Below are positions 62,442 to 64,000 of a stretch of DNA of 64,000 nucleotides, piece after piece (position 1 is the stretch's first letter; each line of letters starts with the position of its first letter). Source of the stretch: SIG607 sp045648445. Its GTDB lineage: Bacteria; Bacillota; Clostridia; Oscillospirales; Acutalibacteraceae. The stretch is from the NCBI GenBank assembly GCA_045648445.1, contig JAZRNY010000003.1, forward strand, positions 1 through 64,000, given 5' to 3'. Position numbers and translations under genes: made by a program. The notes beneath the pieces were generated by a model that saw nothing but the letters and a program-made list of their open reading frames with translations, was not told the origin of the DNA and did no database searches.

Positions 62442-63470
62442 ATGCTTGAAAACTTTTTTGCTTGGTACGGCGGATTAACCGATTACCTTTTAGGTTCTCT
62501 TATTTTGTTTGCCGTAGGTGTTGTTTTGCTGATAAAAGGCGGCGACTGGTTCGTTGACAGTGCAGTTGGCATAGCAAAACGTTTCCGTGTTCCCGAAATC
62601 ATTATCGGCGCTACCGTAGTTTCTATTGGTACTACGCTTCCTGAAGTTATGGTATCGGTTACAGCGGCTATGAACAATAACGGCGCTATTGCGTACGGTA
62701 ACGCTATTGGTTCAATTATTTGTAATACTTCTTTAATTGCAGCGCTGACAATCGCTATACGTCCTGCTCCCGTTAACAAAAAAGCCATTGTTACTCCCGT
62801 AATTTTCTTTTTTGTATCTGCAGCCATTTATTTGGTAGCCGCTTATCTTTTCGGCAGTTTCGACAGATGGCTCGGCATAGTAATGCTCGTAGTTTTCGGC
62901 ATTTATATGGCTATGACCATATACAAAGGTTTCAAAAACCCAACCGAAGAACACGCTGATGAATCAGATGACATTAAGGGCGGTTCTTTACTTAAAGACA
63001 TAATTGTACTTGTTATAAGCGCTGGTTTAATTGCAGTTGGCGCAGATATGCTTGAAGGTTCTTCCGTTTCACTTGCAACCATGGCAGGTATTCCCGCTGA
63101 AGTAGTTGGCGTTACAATCGTTGCCCTTTGTACCTCTCTACCCGAACTTGTAACCGCTGTTACAGCGCTTCTAAAGGGTCACGGCGCTCTGTCTCTCGGT
63201 AACATTATCGGCGCTAACATATTTAACTTAGTGCTTGTATCGGGCGCTGCCGTTACAATTTCACCTTTCGTTATTCCCGAAGGAAGCAAACTTTTCGGTT
63301 ACAACACTTCTCAACTTATTGAAATTCCACTAATGGTATGCGTAATGGCTTTAATGACTTTACCTGCCATATTTAAAGGTAAACTCGGTCGTTGGCAAGG
63401 TATAACACTACTTGGCATTTACGTTGCTTTCGTTGCGCTTCAGGTTCTTATAGCGCTTAACGTATTTTAA
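62442..63470 (+). CDS. CaCA-family sodium/calcium-type exchanger
   Basis: 342 residues, ten or eleven spans in two homologous halves. The alpha-repeats are visible as GTTLPEVMVSVTAAMNNNG (about 65) and CTSLPELVTAVTALLKGHG (about 230), each with the Glu that binds cation, and ALGNIIGAN-type ends (YGNAIGSIICN, LGNIIGANIFN). Moves Ca2+ or Na+ across the cytoplasmic membrane, YrbG-like. Monocistronic with consensus promoter and a terminator. Confidence 0.93.
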   Translation: MLENFFAWYGGLTDYLLGSLILFAVGVVLLIKGGDWFVDSAVGIAKRFRVPEIIIGATVVSIGTTLPEVMVSVTAAMNNNGAIAYGNAIGSIICNTSLIAALTIAIRPAPVNKKAIVTPVIFFFVSAAIYLVAAYLFGSFDRWLGIVMLVVFGIYMAMTIYKGFKNPTEEHADESDDIKGGSLLKDIIVLVISAGLIAVGADMLEGSSVSLATMAGIPAEVVGVTIVALCTSLPELVTAVTALLKGHGALSLGNIIGANIFNLVLVSGAAVTISPFVIPEGSKLFGYNTSQLIEIPLMVCVMALMTLPAIFKGKLGRWQGITLLGIYVAFVALQVLIALNVF

Positions 63471-63487
63471 TTAAATAACCGATTATT

Positions 63488-63525
63488 AAGTAGCAGTCAG
63501 CAAATGCTGACTGCTACTTTTTGTG
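63488..63525. terminator. Terminator after the exchanger gene
   Basis: AAGTAGCAGTCAGCA/TGCTGACTGCTACTT, 15-bp stem with a two-base centre, then TTTGTG. Confidence 0.88.
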
Positions 63526-63587
63526 TCACTCACTCTTATAAAACATAGAATGTAAAAGAAGAATACTATAAAAATGAGTGATTAAAA

Positions 63588-64000
63588 ATGGAACGAATAG
63601 TACTTATGGGAAATCCCAACGTTGGAAAAAGCACAATATTTAACAAACTTACCCACAAAAAACAACATACGGGCAATTGGGCGGGAAAAACTGTTGAAGT
63701 AGCAAACGGCTACTTCAAAGGCAGTTCTAAAACATACGAAATAATCGATTTGCCCGGAATTTACAGTCTTGATTTTAAATCTCCCGAAGAAAAAATTGCA
63801 AAAGACTATCTTTTAAACCAACAATACGACAAAGTAATAGTAATATGCGACGCTACCGACTTATATCGAAATTTACGTCTTTTTTATGAAGTTTGCCAAA
63901 TAACTTCAAAGGTTATTTTATGTATTAATATGCTTGACGAAGCAGAACGTCGCGGCATTAAAATCGACCTTAACGGAATTGAAAAAGAACTTAACCTAAC
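63588..64000 (+). CDS. feoB: Ferrous iron transporter FeoB, N-terminal part
   Basis: First 137 residues of FeoB; the rest lies beyond the right edge. The G-protein domain is clear: G1 GNPNVGKST (8-16), G2 NWAGKTVEV, G3 DLPGIY, G4 NMLDEA. The domain drives Fe(II) uptake through the membrane part that would follow. The ATG lacks a strong AGGAGG; a GAGTGA lies seven bases upstream. No feoA directly before it. Confidence 0.93.
   Translation, partial: MERIVLMGNPNVGKSTIFNKLTHKKQHTGNWAGKTVEVANGYFKGSSKTYEIIDLPGIYSLDFKSPEEKIAKDYLLNQQYDKVIVICDATDLYRNLRLFYEVCQITSKVILCINMLDEAERRGIKIDLNGIEKELNL

Overview
The window reads as chromosomal DNA of a low-to-moderate GC Firmicute of the class Clostridia, probably an uncultured gut Oscillospirales-like anaerobe. 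The evidence is the gene content: single-chain clostridial PurL, formate-THF ligase, DnaD with a DnaI/DnaC-type loader, PlsY, Der, FeoB, ECF sigma factors and strong AGGAGG-type ribosome binding sites. Genes are densely packed, with clear intrinsic terminators and TTGACA/TATAAT promoters. The taxonomic placement is inference.

Layout. 1-3.4 kb: the C-terminal part of a large RHS/YD-repeat surface protein that continues past the left edge. Its 5' end begins abruptly next to a REP-like hairpin. 3.5-4.4 kb: an intracellular GH16 glucanase. 4.5-15.6 kb: a purine operon (purE-purM-purN-purO-AICAR transformylase-purD-purL-fhs) behind a strong promoter, a ZTP (pfl) riboswitch and a terminator. 15.6-18.6 kb: an AraC regulator, a mannonate-dehydratase-like gene broken by one in-frame stop, and an RraA-family aldolase. 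18.7-31.5 kb: an SGNH hydrolase followed by a ten-gene minus-strand operon facing a divergent RpiR regulator. That operon combines a FucI-like isomerase, an FAD oxidase, an Fe-S protein, a class II aldolase, a PfkB kinase, IolB, an aldose epimerase, a DUF4867 protein, an FGGY kinase and a fused EtfB-EtfA. It looks like a complete sugar or sugar-acid catabolic route that passes electrons to an ETF, and it is the best candidate here for an undescribed system.

31.5-40.7 kb: two GT2 glycosyltransferases with RmlA, cyclophilin, NrdR, GluRS next to GlnRS, a NIF3-type protein and an AEC transporter. 40.8-44.2 kb: a secreted protein with two cohesin-like domains and a secreted protein with a C-terminal dockerin, a cellulosome-style pair. 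44.4-46.9 kb: nagA and a ROK kinase. 47.0-50.1 kb: an accessory island. A 44-bp copy of the 3' part of tRNA-Arg(CCU) lies 2.8 kb downstream of the intact tRNA, the geometry of a tRNA-integrated element. Between them are an ECF sigma/anti-sigma/membrane protein trio and an S23 four-helix-bundle gene flanked by two nearly identical 94-bp palindromic repeats. A cluster of short hairpins carrying an ATATCATC motif lies just outside.

50.1-64 kb: housekeeping genes (galE, dnaD, dnaC/dnaI, plsY, der, a PDZ-radical SAM protein, rpmF, a YceD-like protein, gtrA). These are followed by an unusual regulator (LacI-type sensor domain with a C-terminal LuxR-type HTH) divergent from a 1034-residue DUF5107-TPR protein, a CaCA cation exchanger and the start of feoB.
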